Source of the DNA: Nonomuraea soli
GTDB taxonomy: Bacteria > Actinomycetota > Actinomycetes > Streptosporangiales > Streptosporangiaceae
Assembly: GCF_013761175.1 (NCBI RefSeq)
Contig: NZ_JACDUR010000006.1
Location: 804,427-868,426, forward strand
DNA: 64,000 bases
Direction: 5' to 3'
The translations under genes and the position numbers were made by a program. A model generated the notes under the pieces. That model was not told the DNA's origin. It ran no database searches and was given only the letters and a program-made list of their open reading frames with translations. Below, piece by piece: positions 8,541-16,093 of the stretch; positions within the stretch are counted from its first letter, which is position 1, and every line of letters begins with the position of its first letter.

Positions 8541-9455
8541 ATGACCGCGACCGTGACCGTGATCGGCGAGGCCGTCGCCGATGCCTTCGCCACTCCCGGA
8601 CCCGGCCGTCTCGATCTGCGCGTACGGCCCGGCGGCGGGCCCCTCAACACCGCCGTCGCACTGGCCAGGCTCGGCACCCCCACGCGCTACCTCGGCAGGC
8701 TCGCCGGGGGAGTGGCGGGCGACCTGCTGCGCGACCATCTCCTCGGCTCCGGCGTCGACCTGAGCCAGGTCGTGGAGGCCTCCGAGCAGGCCAGCCTGGC
8801 CATCGCCGCCCTCGACGCCTGCGGCAGCGCTTCGTACTCCTTCTACGTCGACGGCACCGCCGACTGGGCATGGACCGCCGACGAGCTCTCGGCGCGCGTG
8901 CCGTACGAAAGCCTCTGCCTGCACGGCGGCTCGCTGACGCTGGCGCTCGCCCCGCAGGTCGAGGAGCTGTTCACCCTGGCTCGCCCGCACGCCACGATCT
9001 CCGTCGACCCCAACGTGCGCCCGTCGATCGTGCCGGCGGCCCGGTACCTGGCCGCGCTGCCGCGATGGGCGGCCTTCGCCGACCTCATCAGGGTCAGCGA
9101 GGAGGACCTGGACCACCTCGGGCTGACGGCGCGGCAGGCATGCGAGCGATGGCACGAGCAGGGAGTGAGGCTCGTGGTGGTCACCCTCGGCGCGCGTGGG
9201 GCCAGGGCGTCGCTGGACGGCACGGAGATCGAGGTGCCCGCACCGGTCATCGACGTCGTCGACACCGTCGGCGCGGGCGACACGTTCACCGCCGGGCTGC
9301 TGCACGCGCTCGCCGCCTCCGGCGAGCTCGGCGGGCGACTCGACGGGCTCACCCCCGAGATCGTGAAGCGGGCGCTGGAGCTCGGGGTCAGAGCGGCGGC
9401 GCGGACCTGCGAGGTACCGGGAGCCGACCCGCCGTGGGCGGTCGGCCTGCGGTGA
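8541..9455 (+). CDS. PfkB-family carbohydrate kinase (fructokinase-like)
   Basis: A 304-residue PfkB/ribokinase-fold sugar kinase. It has the N-terminal signature GGGPLNTAVALARLG, the substrate-lid region typical of fructokinases, and the C-terminal DTVGAGDTFTAGLL signature with the catalytic Asp in GAGD near residue 246. It phosphorylates a sugar with ATP; fructose is likely but not proven. GGGAAG sits 6 nt before the ATG. It has no sugar-transport or hydrolase neighbour and shares only a divergent promoter region with the FAD oxidoreductase. Confidence 0.88.
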   Translation: MTATVTVIGEAVADAFATPGPGRLDLRVRPGGGPLNTAVALARLGTPTRYLGRLAGGVAGDLLRDHLLGSGVDLSQVVEASEQASLAIAALDACGSASYSFYVDGTADWAWTADELSARVPYESLCLHGGSLTLALAPQVEELFTLARPHATISVDPNVRPSIVPAARYLAALPRWAAFADLIRVSEEDLDHLGLTARQACERWHEQGVRLVVVTLGARGARASLDGTEIEVPAPVIDVVDTVGAGDTFTAGLLHALAASGELGGRLDGLTPEIVKRALELGVRAAARTCEVPGADPPWAVGLR

Positions 9456-9500
9456 CGCCTAGGGCGCGCTCCGACTCCTTCGAGAGCGGGTAGGGGCGCT

Positions 9501-9560
9501 CGTACGGCAGGCGGTCGGCTCGTACGGCAGGCGGGTGGCTCGTACGGCAGGCGGGCGGCG
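9501..9560. repeat. Three-copy 20-bp tandem repeat
   Basis: Three consecutive 20-bp units each begin CGTACGGCAGGCGG and differ only in the last six bases. They lie 45 nt after the PfkB stop in a stretch without a convincing gene. The core is the genome-frequent word TGCCGTACG on the other strand. No spacer structure, so not a CRISPR array. The surrounding 9456-9699 shows no supported gene. Confidence 0.8.
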
Positions 9561-9699
9561 AGGTTCTCACCCTGGCGCAGAGCACGGTGGAGATCGGTGA
9601 CGCGGTCCGTGACGTCGGTGATCGTCCCGATCCAGCCGCCGACATAACGCTCCACGGCCTCGCCCGACATCCCGCTCCCGTCCAGCTCAATCGCCCGCG

Positions 9700-9846
9700 C
9701 TATCGGGTGCTGTCCGGCCTCACGGAAACGACGACGGTCTGCGGTCCCTCCTCGCTTGCCCCGGCGGGCGCGGCCAGCGCCTGACCCGCCGCGACGGCCA
9801 CCACGGCCGCCACGACGATGAGGAGGGCGCTGCGTAGCTTGCTCAC
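9700..9846 (-). CDS. Small secreted peptide, 48 residues, unknown function
   Basis: A GTG at 9846 is preceded by AGGGAG at a good distance. The peptide starts MSKLRSALLIVV and forms one long hydrophobic Sec signal segment ending AGQALA, then APAGAS, a good signal-peptidase site. About 24 mature residues remain, ending RPDSTR before TAG. It has no cysteines and no relative I recognise. It is a single gene between the PfkB kinase and the MFS transporter. Start, signal peptide and ribosome site together support it, but it is short. Confidence 0.5.
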   Translation of the reverse strand: MSKLRSALLIVVAAVVAVAAGQALAAPAGASEEGPQTVVVSVRPDSTR

Positions 9847-9914
9847 TGATCTCCCTGTTGTCTCCCTGCTTGGTGACGTACCACCCAACCCTATGCGACC
9901 TGCAGGAATGCTCG

Positions 9915-11132
9915 TTACCGAACCGTGACTCTCGCTTCCTTCGTGATCACCCGCCGTGCCGCCAGCAGCAGGATCGCGCACACCGTCACCCCAACCGCCC
10001 CCACAGCCGCCTCCCGGGCGAGCGCACCACTCTCAAGCAGCGCGCCGCCCGGACCACTCGCACCACCGTCCAGAAGCGCCCCGCCCACCGCCGATCCGCC
10101 CGCGATCCCCGTACCGATCAGCGTCACCAGCCACGCGAAAGCCTCCGTCGTCGTCCCCGCCGGAGCCAGCTGCCCCACCAGCCCGAACGACACCGACAAC
10201 AGCGGCGCGAAGAACACCCCGGTCGCCAGCGCGATCAAGCACATCCCCACGGCCCCCGGCACGAGCACGACCAGCCAGTACGTCGCCGCCATCCCCGCGG
10301 CCAGCACCCAGGCCTTCATCGCCGCCGACGCCTTCCACCGGATCACCCCGAAACTCACCGCTCCGATCAGCGCCCCCAGCGCCGACAACGCCAGCAGCAG
10401 CCCCGCCCCGCCGGGCAGCGGGCGCGCCTCGGCGTAGGCGACGGCGAACACGTTGAACGACCCGAGCGCCCACCCCGAACCCGCCAGCGCCACCAGAAGC
10501 ACCACCAACGCCCGGCTACGCAGAGGCCCCAGCCAGTCGGCCGACCGCGCTCCGGCGCGCCACCGCCGCGAGGGTGACGCACTCGCCATCGCCAGCGACC
10601 CCACCAGCCCCAGCACGGCCGCCACCCACAACGCCGGCCGCCCCGCCCCGAACGCCGCCATCCCGCCCACCAGCAGCGGCCCCGCCACGAACACGATCTC
10701 CTGCGCCCCCGCATCCATCGCGTAGGCGGCGTCAAGCTCCCCCTCATCTACCAGCTCCGGCCACAGAGCCCTCAAACACGGCTCCAGCGGCGGCGTGGCA
10801 GCCCCCGCCAGCACCGCCCCGGCCACCGCCCAGAAGGCCACCCCGGGAGCCAGCGCCACCAACGCGAACCCCACCGCCGACACCACAGCGGCCACCACCA
10901 GCACCCCGGACTGCCCCACCCGATCGACCACCCGCCCCAGCAACGGCCCACCCACGGCCCCCGCCACGGCATACGCGCCCGTAGCCAGACCAACAAGCCG
11001 GTAATCCATCCCGGCCTCGCGCAGAACCAGGGCGATGGCGAGCGCGGCCATAGCGGTGGGGAGACGGCCGATGAGAGAGCTGGAGAGGAGGCGGGTGACG
11101 TGCGGGCGGCGAAGAAGAGTGAGGTAGGGCAT
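9915..11132 (-). CDS. MFS transporter (YbfB/arabinose-efflux type)
   Basis: A 405-residue integral membrane protein with about 12 transmembrane segments. The major-facilitator loop motif between TM2 and TM3 is GGPLLGRVVDRVG. The N-terminus MPYLTLLRRPHVTRLL and long hydrophobic runs of Ala/Val/Leu/Gly are typical of actinobacterial MFS exporters in which the first residues lead straight into TM1. The cytoplasmic mid-loop lies around PSRRWRAG. The substrate cannot be read from sequence. ATG 11132 was chosen over the longer open frame because the upstream extension (rich in Pro/Ser) is not membrane-like. Confidence 0.82.
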   Translation of the reverse strand: MPYLTLLRRPHVTRLLSSSLIGRLPTAMAALAIALVLREAGMDYRLVGLATGAYAVAGAVGGPLLGRVVDRVGQSGVLVVAAVVSAVGFALVALAPGVAFWAVAGAVLAGAATPPLEPCLRALWPELVDEGELDAAYAMDAGAQEIVFVAGPLLVGGMAAFGAGRPALWVAAVLGLVGSLAMASASPSRRWRAGARSADWLGPLRSRALVVLLVALAGSGWALGSFNVFAVAYAEARPLPGGAGLLLALSALGALIGAVSFGVIRWKASAAMKAWVLAAGMAATYWLVVLVPGAVGMCLIALATGVFFAPLLSVSFGLVGQLAPAGTTTEAFAWLVTLIGTGIAGGSAVGGALLDGGASGPGGALLESGALAREAAVGAVGVTVCAILLLAARRVITKEARVTVR

Positions 11133-11856
11133 GACCGTTCCAGGACTCGGGGATTCGAGAGAAACCTCGGGTGCTGACGGTTCTTTCCGCCCTGCTGGCC
11201 GCCCGCCGGCCTGCAGCCAAGGAATCATGGGTGGGGGCGTGGCGTCAAATGCGGTTGCGTGTGTGGGGCGAGCACGCTGCCCTGCGCCGGCGACGGCTTC
11301 AGCTGACGGCCAGCCCCGCAGCGCCTCCTGCCACTGTGCGCACCCTTGTCGCTGTCTCCAGGATTCTTGTGTTGGTGCCCATCTGAGCTGGAGCCGGGGG
11401 TTGGCGCCGCCTATGAGTCGGCTCGACAGGACTCAGCTGCGACACCCTCTGAAGGAGAGCGAGGGCGTCACGCGGAGAAGATTGATAAGCCCGCCAAGTA
11501 GCAGCTCTGCTTGGACGGCTGGTGACTGGGCGGTGAAGAGACTCGAGCTCGCCGACGCACCCATGAGCCCCAGGCGAACCAGACTCTGCGGGCCGAGAGC
11601 AATCAGACCTACAGACGAGAAGTCGAGCGCCGCCACGTTATTCGCCAAGTCACGGTGGCTGCATGTGTCCAGGGGCCAGTCACCACCCCTTTACTCCCGC
11701 GAGTTTGGAAGTGCGCAACCATGCGGGGTCCGGGGCGGCAGCCCCGGCTGGGGTTTGGGGGCTCGGCCCCCAATGAGGGGAGCCTGACTCACCAGGCGCG
11801 AAGCGCCAGTTCCCAGGAAGCCCATGCCTTTGAAAGGGGAGGGTGGGAGAAAAAGA
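11133..11856. other. 724-bp stretch without a supported gene
   Basis: Between the MFS start and the tRNA pair. Base composition is more mixed than the flanks. A plus-strand open frame (11131-11787) has an unprotein-like composition, and a 71-codon minus-strand TTG frame (11433-11648) has a hydrophobic middle but no ribosome site or recognisable family. The right end carries two tandem hairpins (separate entry). Possibly a degraded gene or an insertion scar. Confidence 0.5.
11730..11773 (-). terminator. Tandem hairpins downstream of the tRNA-Val/Gly transcript
   Basis: Two perfect stem-loops stand side by side: CCGGGGC/GCCCCGG with a 4-nt loop (11730-11747), and TTGGGGGC/GCCCCCAA with a 3-nt loop (11755-11773). 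They lie about 85 nt beyond the 3' end of tRNA-Val in the direction of transcription. No U-tract, as is common in actinobacterial terminators. Confidence 0.55.
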
Positions 11857-11931
11857 TGGTGGACGATACTGGGATTGAACCAGTGACCTCTTCCGTGTCA
11901 GGGAAGCGCTCTCCCGCTGAGCTAATCGTCC
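11857..11931 (-). tRNA. tRNA-Val (GAC), copy 1
   Basis: A complete cloverleaf on the minus strand: acceptor GGACGAT/ATCGTCC, D-arm GCTC/GAGC, anticodon stem CTTCC/GGAAG with loop CTGACAC (anticodon GAC), T-arm ACTGG-TTCAATC-CCAGT, and an encoded CCA end. Identical to the copy at 57505-57579. Confidence 0.96.
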
Positions 11932-11952
11932 AAAATCTCCGAAGAGACTCCG

Positions 11953-12024
11953 AGCGGAAGACGGGATTCGAACCCGCGACCCTCACCTTGGCAAGGTGAT
12001 GCTCTACCCCTGAGCCACTTCCGC
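11953..12024 (-). tRNA. tRNA-Gly (GCC), copy 1
   Basis: A minus-strand cloverleaf with acceptor GCGGAAG/CTTCCGC, anticodon stem TCACC/GGTGA, loop TTGCCAA (anticodon GCC) and T-loop TTCGAAT. CCA is not encoded. It is transcribed before tRNA-Val with a 21-nt gap. Identical to the copy at 57679-57750. A possible -10 TAAAGT (12047 to 12042) overlaps the stop codon of the upstream ACT gene. Confidence 0.96.
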
Positions 12025-12044
12025 GTGTCGCTGCAGGAAGTACT

Positions 12045-12707
12045 TTACCCGACTCCAGGGGTGCTTGCGTCCCCGCTGGAGGTCCGGCGTGAGATGGCGC
12101 GTTCGGTGCCCGGCAGGCTGAGGAAGATCTCGAGGATGCGCGTCAGGCGGTGCACTTCGATCCGGTGGAAGCAGGGGCCGTCGGCGCGGGCCAGGAGCAG
12201 GGTGAGGGCGAGGGGTGGGAGTGGGGCGGTGATGACGTGGAGGTCCGAGGTGAGGGTAGAGGCTGCGGGACGGGGTGGGGTTTCTGCGGGGAGGGGGATG
12301 TCGGTGGGGGCCCTCCAGCTGGCGTACACGGGGCGTTCGGGGGTGGTGACGGCGGCCCAGTCGGCGCTGAAGAGCACCGGCAGGGAGTCGACGAGCGTGG
12401 AGAGTCCGCGTTCGCCGGCTGTGGTGATGTATTTGAGGATTTCCAGCTCCGGATAGGTGCCGGGGGCCTCGCGGGTGGTCCAGACGCCTTCGACGTGTAC
12501 GCCGGGGATGGTCTGGAGGCTCTTGGTGAGGGCCTCGCGTGACAGGCCGTCGGGGCAGAAGACGGTGAGGTCGTCGACGGCGCGGCCGGCGCCGCGGTCG
12601 AGGACGGTGAGCTGGGTGATGTCGGCACCCGACTGGCCCAGGACGTGGGTGACCTGCCCGAGCGATCCTGGCCGGTCGGGGAGGGAGAGTCGCAGACGGA
12701 GAAGCAT
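12045..12707 (-). CDS. ACT-domain protein, probable amino-acid-sensing regulator
   Basis: A 220-residue soluble protein. Residues 3-75 form an ACT domain (RLSLPDRPGSLGQV, then GADITQLTVL). The remainder, with ILKYITTAGERGLSTLVDSLP and LLLARADGPCFHRIEVHRL, has no named fold that I recognise but recurs in actinobacterial homologues of this layout. ACT domains bind small ligands, often amino acids, so a sensor role is inferred. ATG 12707 is supported by a TACGCT box exactly 7 nt upstream. It is divergent from dusB, and its stop abuts the tRNA-Gly promoter. Confidence 0.75.
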   Translation of the reverse strand: MLLRLRLSLPDRPGSLGQVTHVLGQSGADITQLTVLDRGAGRAVDDLTVFCPDGLSREALTKSLQTIPGVHVEGVWTTREAPGTYPELEILKYITTAGERGLSTLVDSLPVLFSADWAAVTTPERPVYASWRAPTDIPLPAETPPRPAASTLTSDLHVITAPLPPLALTLLLARADGPCFHRIEVHRLTRILEIFLSLPGTERAISRRTSSGDASTPGVG

Positions 12708-12765
12708 CGGTTCCAGCGTAGCCGCGAATAACGCTCTGGGGCCGGGCTGCGCTACAACTGTGGGA

Positions 12766-14055
12766 GTGAAGATTGGGCCGATTGGGGTGTGGCCGCCGGT
12801 GGTGCTGGCGCCGATGGCGGGCATCACGAATGCGGCGTTCCGGGTGGTTTGTCGGGATGTCCAAGGCGACGAGCAAGGCACTGAGCAGGGGGATGTCCGC
12901 GGGGGCGTGCATGGCGATGCCCGCCGGGATGCGCGCGAGGGCGCCCGAGGGGGTGCCCACGGCGATGACCATGGGGACGTGCAACACGCTGCCGCGTCGC
13001 ACCCCGGGTGGGGCGTTCCGGGCCCGAGGGTGCCTGGGGTGGTCGATGCCGCAGGGCTCTACGTCTGCGAGATGATCACCACCCGCGCCCTGGTGGAACG
13101 CAACGTCAAGACGATGCGCATGATCAGGTTCGCCCCCGGCGAATCACCCAGGAGCATCCAGCTCTACGGCGTAGACCCCGACACGGTCGGCCGCGCCGTG
13201 AAGATGATCGTCGACGAGGACCTGGCCGATCACATCGACCTGAACTTCGGCTGCCCGGTGCCCAAGGTCACCCGGCGCGGCGGCGGGTCCGCTCTGCCGT
13301 ACAAGCGCAATCTGCTGCGCCGCATCCTGAGGAACGCGGTCGCGAACGCCGGGGCGCTGCCGGTGACGATCAAGATGCGCACCGGCATCGACGACGACCA
13401 CCTGACCTACCTCGACGCGGGCCGGATCGCGCAGGAGGAGGGCGTGGCCGCGGTCGCGCTGCACGCCCGTACGGCCAGGCAGCACTACGGCGGCACCGCC
13501 GACTGGAGCCACATCGCCCGCCTGAAGGAGACAGTGACGCAGATCCCGGTGCTGGGCAACGGCGACATCTGGTGCGCCGACGACGCGATGCGCATGGTGG
13601 CGCAGACCGGCTGCGACGGCGTCGTGGTCGGGCGGGGCTGCCTGGGCCGCCCGTGGTTGTTCCGCGACCTGCGGAACGCCTTCAACGGCAGCGCCGAGCG
13701 GGCCAGGCCGGCGCTGGGCGAGGTGGCCGAGGTGATGATCCGCCACCTGGAGGCGCTGGTCGGCACGCTGGGCAGCGAGCGTTCGGCGGTGGTCGACTTC
13801 CGCAAGCACGTCGGCTGGTACCTGAAGGGCTTCACCGTCGGCGCCGAGCTGCGGCGGGAGCTGACGAGCGTGGAGTCGGTGGACGAGTTCCGCCGCGTCA
13901 CGAACAATCTCGACCAGGGGCAGCCGTGGCCGCCCAACACCGACACCCCGCGGGGCAAGTCGGGCGAGCGCTCCAAGGTGCTGCTGCCCGAGGGCTGGCT
14001 CGACGACCCCGACGACGGTGTGGTGAGCGAGGAGTCCGACGTCTCTGGAGGGTGA
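12766..14055 (+). CDS. dusB: tRNA-dihydrouridine synthase with a 60-residue insertion
   Basis: A 429-residue flavoenzyme that reduces uridine to dihydrouridine in tRNA D-loops. The TIM-barrel start VVLAPMAGITNAAFR, EMITTRALVERN, LNFGCPVPKV (catalytic Cys), IKMRTG, HARTARQHYGG and VVGRGCLGRPW are all present. A Gly/Asp/His/Arg-rich segment of about 60 residues (31-94) interrupts the protein between CR and AGLYVCEM, where relatives have about four residues. It keeps the frame. GTG 12766 is used, with TACAAC 7 nt upstream. PhyH follows after 6 nt, suggesting one transcript. Confidence 0.9.
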   Translation: MKIGPIGVWPPVVLAPMAGITNAAFRVVCRDVQGDEQGTEQGDVRGGVHGDARRDAREGARGGAHGDDHGDVQHAAASHPGWGVPGPRVPGVVDAAGLYVCEMITTRALVERNVKTMRMIRFAPGESPRSIQLYGVDPDTVGRAVKMIVDEDLADHIDLNFGCPVPKVTRRGGGSALPYKRNLLRRILRNAVANAGALPVTIKMRTGIDDDHLTYLDAGRIAQEEGVAAVALHARTARQHYGGTADWSHIARLKETVTQIPVLGNGDIWCADDAMRMVAQTGCDGVVVGRGCLGRPWLFRDLRNAFNGSAERARPALGEVAEVMIRHLEALVGTLGSERSAVVDFRKHVGWYLKGFTVGAELRRELTSVESVDEFRRVTNNLDQGQPWPPNTDTPRGKSGERSKVLLPEGWLDDPDDGVVSEESDVSGG

Positions 14056-14061
14056 TCGCCG

Positions 14062-14847
14062 GTGGGGGAGCTCGACGACTTCCTGTTCGACCTGCGCGGC
14101 TACCTGATCCTGCGTGACGCGGTCGACGCGAGCCTGCTCGCCAGGCTCAACGCCGAGGTCGACGCCTTCCCCCGGCAGCTGGAGCGCGGCGGCTGGCACC
14201 GGGGCGCGCAGCGGCGCGACTACACGGGCGAGAGCGGCTACGAGCTGCACCAGGCCGTCGCGGCCGGGCCGCCGTTCGAGGAGCTGATCGACCACCCGAG
14301 CTGGTACGACCTGGTCAGGCACTACGCGGGCGAGGAGGGCAGCTACGTCGAGGGCGTCTTCGTCGACGAGACCATCGCCTCGGTGCGTCACAGCGGCGGC
14401 CGCCACGGCCTGCACTCCGGCGGGCACCGCTCGGCGCTGCGCACGGCGTACGGCTACAGCCACGGCGTCTTCCGCTGCGGCATGGTCAACATCCTGCTCG
14501 CCCTCACCGACATCGGCCCGGGTGACGGGCCGACCATCGTGGTGCCCGGCTCGCACAAGTCGAACCTGCCGCACCCGATGGCCGCCTCCAGCCACCCCGA
14601 GGATCTGCCGGGCGCCGAGCCGGTGCATCTGGGCAAGGGGGACGCGCTGCTGTTCACCGACGCCCTGCTGCATGGTGGCGCGACGAGGAACAATCCGGGG
14701 GAGCGCCGTGTCGTCATCTACCGGTACGGGCCGGTCTGGGGGTCGAGCAGGTACGGCTACGTCTATGACGAGGAGTGGCTGGCCGGGCTGACCGAGCGGC
14801 GCAGGCGCATCCTGCGTCCGCAACCCCCGGTCAGGCCGGGCACCTGA
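14062..14847 (+). CDS. Phytanoyl-CoA dioxygenase (PhyH) family protein
   Basis: A 261-residue Fe(II)/2-oxoglutarate oxygenase-like protein. The start FLFDLRGYLILRDAV, middle LLALTDIGPGDGPTIVVPGSHKSN and end GDALLFTDALLHGGATRNN are typical of PhyH relatives. A distal metal His is plausible in LLHGGATRN and the proximal pair in HGLHSGGH, though the exact HxD spacing is not clear, so activity is uncertain. It starts with GTG after GGAGGGTGATCG, 6 nt past the dusB stop, so the two are probably co-translated. The substrate is unknown. Confidence 0.8.
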   Translation: MGELDDFLFDLRGYLILRDAVDASLLARLNAEVDAFPRQLERGGWHRGAQRRDYTGESGYELHQAVAAGPPFEELIDHPSWYDLVRHYAGEEGSYVEGVFVDETIASVRHSGGRHGLHSGGHRSALRTAYGYSHGVFRCGMVNILLALTDIGPGDGPTIVVPGSHKSNLPHPMAASSHPEDLPGAEPVHLGKGDALLFTDALLHGGATRNNPGERRVVIYRYGPVWGSSRYGYVYDEEWLAGLTERRRRILRPQPPVRPGT

Positions 14848-14863
14848 AACCGGGAGCCCGGAG

Positions 14864-15355
14864 CTACAGGTCGACCGGCCCGCCGCTGCGCCAGTACACG
14901 TTGTCCTCGCGCGAGAGCAGGTCCTCGTCGATCAGGTACCGCCGCAGGGCGGCGTAGTCGTCGTGGAAGGCCCGCAACGCCACGTTGACGTCCTTCTCGG
15001 GGTAACGCACGCCGGGCTCGAAGACCCGCACGATGTACTGCAGCACGATGCGCCGCTTGTCACGCTTCATCGGCATCTCGCGCAGCCGCCCGTCGCCCAG
15101 GAAGGTGCGCAGCACCTTCTCCTCGGGGCTGAGCTTGGGGGCGGGAGCCGCCGTGGCCTGCAGGATCTCGCGGAACCGCGTCGGCCGCGCCTGCCAGGCC
15201 CCGTCGTCCTGCCGTACGGCCAGGCCGCCGCGTTCGAGGCGTTGCAGCACCTCGTCGGGGGCGTCGCAGGAGCCGAGCACGAGGCCGGCGAAGGCGCGAA
15301 GGGTGTCGTCCTGGGCGAGCAACCCGATGGTCCGTCTGATTTCTTCGTCGTGCAC
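14864..15355 (-). CDS. DUF2087-domain protein, possible transcription regulator
   Basis: A 163-residue protein. The N-terminal half resembles a small winged-helix (LAQDDTLRAFAGLVLG, then LQRLERGGLAVRQDDGAW). The C-terminal half is a DUF2087 domain (LREMPMKRDKRRIVLQYI, FEPGVRYPEKDVNVAL, LRRYLIDEDLLSREDNVYWR). Members are often annotated as regulators, without direct proof for this one. GTG 15355 is supported by CAAAAT exactly 6 nt upstream, in a divergent promoter shared with the next gene. Confidence 0.82.
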   Translation of the reverse strand: MHDEEIRRTIGLLAQDDTLRAFAGLVLGSCDAPDEVLQRLERGGLAVRQDDGAWQARPTRFREILQATAAPAPKLSPEEKVLRTFLGDGRLREMPMKRDKRRIVLQYIVRVFEPGVRYPEKDVNVALRAFHDDYAALRRYLIDEDLLSREDNVYWRSGGPVDL

Positions 15356-15372
15356 CTGCCCATTTTGGCATC
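15356..15372. promoter_or_regulatory. Symmetrical bidirectional leaderless promoter
   Basis: Only 17 bp separate the two start codons. The plus strand reads CATTTT (15361-15366) then 6 nt then ATG. The minus strand reads CAAAAT (15367 to 15362) then 6 nt then GTG. The two -10 boxes overlap by five bases and point in opposite directions. Confidence 0.6.
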
Positions 15373-15969
15373 ATGTGCCCGGTGAACCTGATCCTATTTT
15401 TCGCCGTCGCCGCTGGTCTGACCATCCCCAACGGTTTCCTGCTGTACGAGGGGCAGGCCGCCAAGAAGGACAACGACCCGGAGACCTCCTGGCAGGTCAG
15501 CGCCCGCAAGGGCGCCCTGTTCGCGGTCAACCCGTGCAACCGGGCGGGTCTGGCGCAGAAGGGGCGTGCGGCGGCCAAGACCGTCGTGTACACCGCGGTG
15601 CCCGACTTCTCCAAGACCGAGCAGGTGATCGTCTACTCGTCGGTCAAGGCGGCCGAGGGCGCGATGGGCGAGCTTCGTGCGGCGGTGCGCACGTGTGCCG
15701 TGCGCAAGGACTACGGCGCGGGCTCCTACCGGTTCGCGGCCTCGGCGCGGGCGCTGGGCGACGAGGCGCTGGCGGTGCGCGGGCAGTACTACCAGGGCAG
15801 CAAGGCGCGCATCGGCGGCGAGCGGGCGATCGTGGCGCGCAGGGCCAACGCGATCGTGATCTACACGCAGGGCGGGGAGTGGGGCAAGCCGTCCGGTGGT
15901 GACTACGCGCGACAGACCAAGGACGCTACTCGCATGCTCGGCAAGATCTGTGAGATCGCGGCCTGCTGA
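15373..15969 (+). CDS. Hypothetical secreted or membrane-anchored protein
   Basis: A 198-residue protein starting with a hydrophobic segment (NLILFFAVAAGLTIP, residues 5-19), probably a signal peptide or anchor. The exported part has three Cys residues (in NPCNRAG, RTCAV and KICEIAAC) and the pattern DFSKTEQVIVYSSVKAAEGAM, which resembles PknH-sensor-like extracellular domains of actinobacteria; this assignment is tentative. A perfect inverted repeat follows as terminator. It has a leaderless-type promoter, so the ATG at 15373 rather than the internal GTG at 15382 is preferred. Confidence 0.7.
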   Translation: MCPVNLILFFAVAAGLTIPNGFLLYEGQAAKKDNDPETSWQVSARKGALFAVNPCNRAGLAQKGRAAAKTVVYTAVPDFSKTEQVIVYSSVKAAEGAMGELRAAVRTCAVRKDYGAGSYRFAASARALGDEALAVRGQYYQGSKARIGGERAIVARRANAIVIYTQGGEWGKPSGGDYARQTKDATRMLGKICEIAAC

Positions 15970-16041
15970 CCGGCGATTGTCCCGATCTTGCGACATTCTC
16001 ATGACGAGACTCCGACCATAGCCGGACAACACTGAAGAGAC

Positions 16042-16087
16042 AGGCGTGTGCCGGGACGTCCTTGCCAGTCCGTTCCGGCACACGCCT
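16042..16087. terminator. Bidirectional terminator
   Basis: A perfect 13-bp inverted repeat (AGGCGTGTGCCGG / CCGGCACACGCCT) with a 20-nt loop lies between the hypothetical secreted protein and the convergent helicase gene. The palindrome works on both strands. Confidence 0.8.
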
Positions 16088-16093
16088 TCGTCG

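Noticed and set aside
6197..9493. Very long plus-strand open frame antisense to the FAD/GcvT oxidoreductase
   Set aside because: High GC leaves few stops in the opposite strand; the translation is Arg/Pro/Gly/Val-rich without domains, while the minus-strand gene has full family motifs.
9501..9560. Possible CRISPR array
   Set aside because: Units are contiguous with no unique spacers and there are no cas genes.
8843..9670. Minus-strand frame starting MSGEAVERYVGGWIGTITD, resembling the end of a PAS domain
   Set aside because: The PAC-like phrase is only about 12 residues; the frame then passes through the 20-bp repeats and runs antisense into the PfkB gene. No ribosome site was found.
11433..11648. 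Small minus-strand hydrophobic frame of 71 codons
   Set aside because: Starts with TTG without ribosome site or promoter; could be real but I cannot support it.
11131..11787. Plus-strand 218-codon frame in the gene-poor stretch
   Set aside because: Composition is unlike protein, it starts inside the MFS start region and ends in a double hairpin; no recognisable domain.
11857..12024. tRNA genes as an integration site with a mobile element
   Set aside because: I see no integrase, no excisionase and no direct repeat of a tRNA 3' end inside the window other than the complete second tRNA copies.
12004..13002. Minus-strand 332-codon frame over the ACT gene and dusB start
   Set aside because: Shadow frame: Arg/His/Pro-rich, whereas the 12045-12707 frame shows an ACT domain and a proper start.
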